Shown here: piece by piece, positions 12,111-12,766 of the stretch
Numbering within the stretch: position 1 is the stretch's first letter
How the letters are laid out: the number at the start of each line of letters is the position of its first letter
Source of the DNA: Clostridia bacterium
GTDB taxonomy: Bacteria > Bacillota > Clostridia > Oscillospirales > CAG-382
Direction: 5' to 3'
Length of the DNA: 12,766 bases
Assembly (NCBI GenBank): GCA_900757905.1
Contig: CAAEPN010000194.1
Span: 1-12,766 of the forward strand
The notes under the pieces: model-generated
The model's database searches: none
The model's input: only the letters and a program-made list of their open reading frames with translations
What the model was told of the DNA's origin: nothing
Position numbers and translations under genes: made by a program

Positions 12111-12766
12111 ATGACAGAAGCACCAAGAGCCGGATTCTTTTGCACCGGCAAGACACCGCTGGAATTAGCCATCTCCATCCATTGTCAATCCAAGATAAGC
12201 ACTGTTTTAAAGGAGGCCGGCTATAATGTCGGCGGTTGTTATACCGAAATTCTGGATAATTCCGGTCCGGAAAAGATAAAGCGTGCCGGCAAAACGCTCG
12301 AATATCTCTGCCGCTCGAACGATGTTGTTTTCACACTCGGTTGTGAAGGCTTTGCTCCCGGTGATGTTGTTCCCGAAATTACCGATTCGATCTGTACCGG
12401 CTCGGCCTCCTATTTTACATCGGTGCTCTGCGGCGCAAGGCCGGTCTCGGTGCTGCCGACAGCGGATAAGTCAGGATTTTCTGCGCCAAACCGAAACCGG
12501 CAGTATCCCGATGACGCCGGAAGCTCCTATCTCGGAGCGTTCCGTCCGCGCACATTGAAGAAATGTCCGGCGCCGATCTCTTTGCCAAATGCCGAAACCA
12601 TGCCGTTTGCCGACCGGATACGCAAAGTGATCAAACCGGTCGAGGGCGATAAACGGTTTAGTGAAAATCCCGCTTCGTCCGAAAAGCCGCAGACACGTAT
12701 GACCTCCGGACTTGCTATGCGCATTTTTGCCGGACTTCGCGACCGTACCGCCGTTTGGGGTACCGA
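12111..12766 (+). CDS. MogA/MoaB-like (molybdopterin-binding fold) protein, degenerate motif, partial at the right edge
   Basis: 218 complete codons are visible and the C-terminus is off the window. Residues about 6-108 follow the MoCF/MogA layout: a first strand (AGFFCTG), a helix (ISTVLKEAGYNVGG), a D49-N50 pair before a helix as in the usual 'Dn.e.I' element, then NDVVFTLGCEGFAPGDVVPE at 70-89. The last aligns with the family motif TTGGTG....D.TPE, but the GGTG core is changed to GCEG while D85 and the PE remain. The part from about residue 120 on is Pro-, Arg- and Lys-rich, low in predicted structure and not recognised. AGGGG lies 9 bases before the ATG, a weaker ribosome binding site than its neighbours. 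It may be a paralog that no longer makes molybdenum cofactor. The family call is tentative. Confidence 0.5.
   Translation, partial: MTEAPRAGFFCTGKTPLELAISIHCQSKISTVLKEAGYNVGGCYTEILDNSGPEKIKRAGKTLEYLCRSNDVVFTLGCEGFAPGDVVPEITDSICTGSASYFTSVLCGARPVSVLPTADKSGFSAPNRNRQYPDDAGSSYLGAFRPRTLKKCPAPISLPNAETMPFADRIRKVIKPVEGDKRFSENPASSEKPQTRMTSGLAMRIFAGLRDRTAVWGT

Overview
The window looks like a chromosomal stretch of a spore-forming Clostridia bacterium, probably of the Ruminococcaceae/Oscillospiraceae type. The evidence is a full-length spoIVA gene behind a near-consensus sigma-E promoter, strong AAGGAGG-type ribosome binding sites throughout, and AT-rich intergenic promoters. A mobile element has inserted on the left. 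The assignment rests on gene content only; no rRNA or tRNA is present.

Positions 1 to about 5.3-5.4 kb are one end of an integrative mobilizable or conjugative element, with every gene on the minus strand. In transcription order it carries a sigma-70 region 4 protein, a small excisionase-like HTH protein and a 99-residue conserved element protein. Next comes a restriction-modification cassette with its own promoter and terminator: a D12-class adenine methylase, an overlapping PD-(D/E)XK-type endonuclease and a 59-residue zinc-knuckle protein. The element then continues with a DUF3847 protein, an oriT region packed with hairpins and carrying an IncQ/MOBQ-type nic sequence, and the start of a MobA/MobL relaxase that appears to begin at an ATC codon. 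The integrase and the rest of the relaxase lie beyond the left edge.

Positions 5.1-5.4 kb form a gene-free junction with a bidirectional terminator, an imperfect hairpin and a second terminator. The element probably meets the chromosome here, but I cannot place att sites.

Positions 5.4-8.2 kb hold three minus-strand genes, each with its own promoter: a DMT/EamA permease, a DUF4279 protein and a BspA-type leucine-rich-repeat lipoprotein. The first two promoters share an identical 14-bp upstream box.

Positions 8.3-12.77 kb run on the plus strand. They contain spoIVA (spore coat basement layer ATPase) with a strong terminator, a 26-bp perfect palindrome, a HAD phosphatase plus DMT permease operon, a terminator and hairpin region, and the start of a protein whose N-terminal half looks like a degenerate MogA/MoaB (molybdopterin-binding) domain.

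The best candidates for something little described are the three-gene restriction cassette with its zinc mini-protein, the ATC-initiated relaxase beside a highly structured oriT, and the degenerate MogA-like protein.
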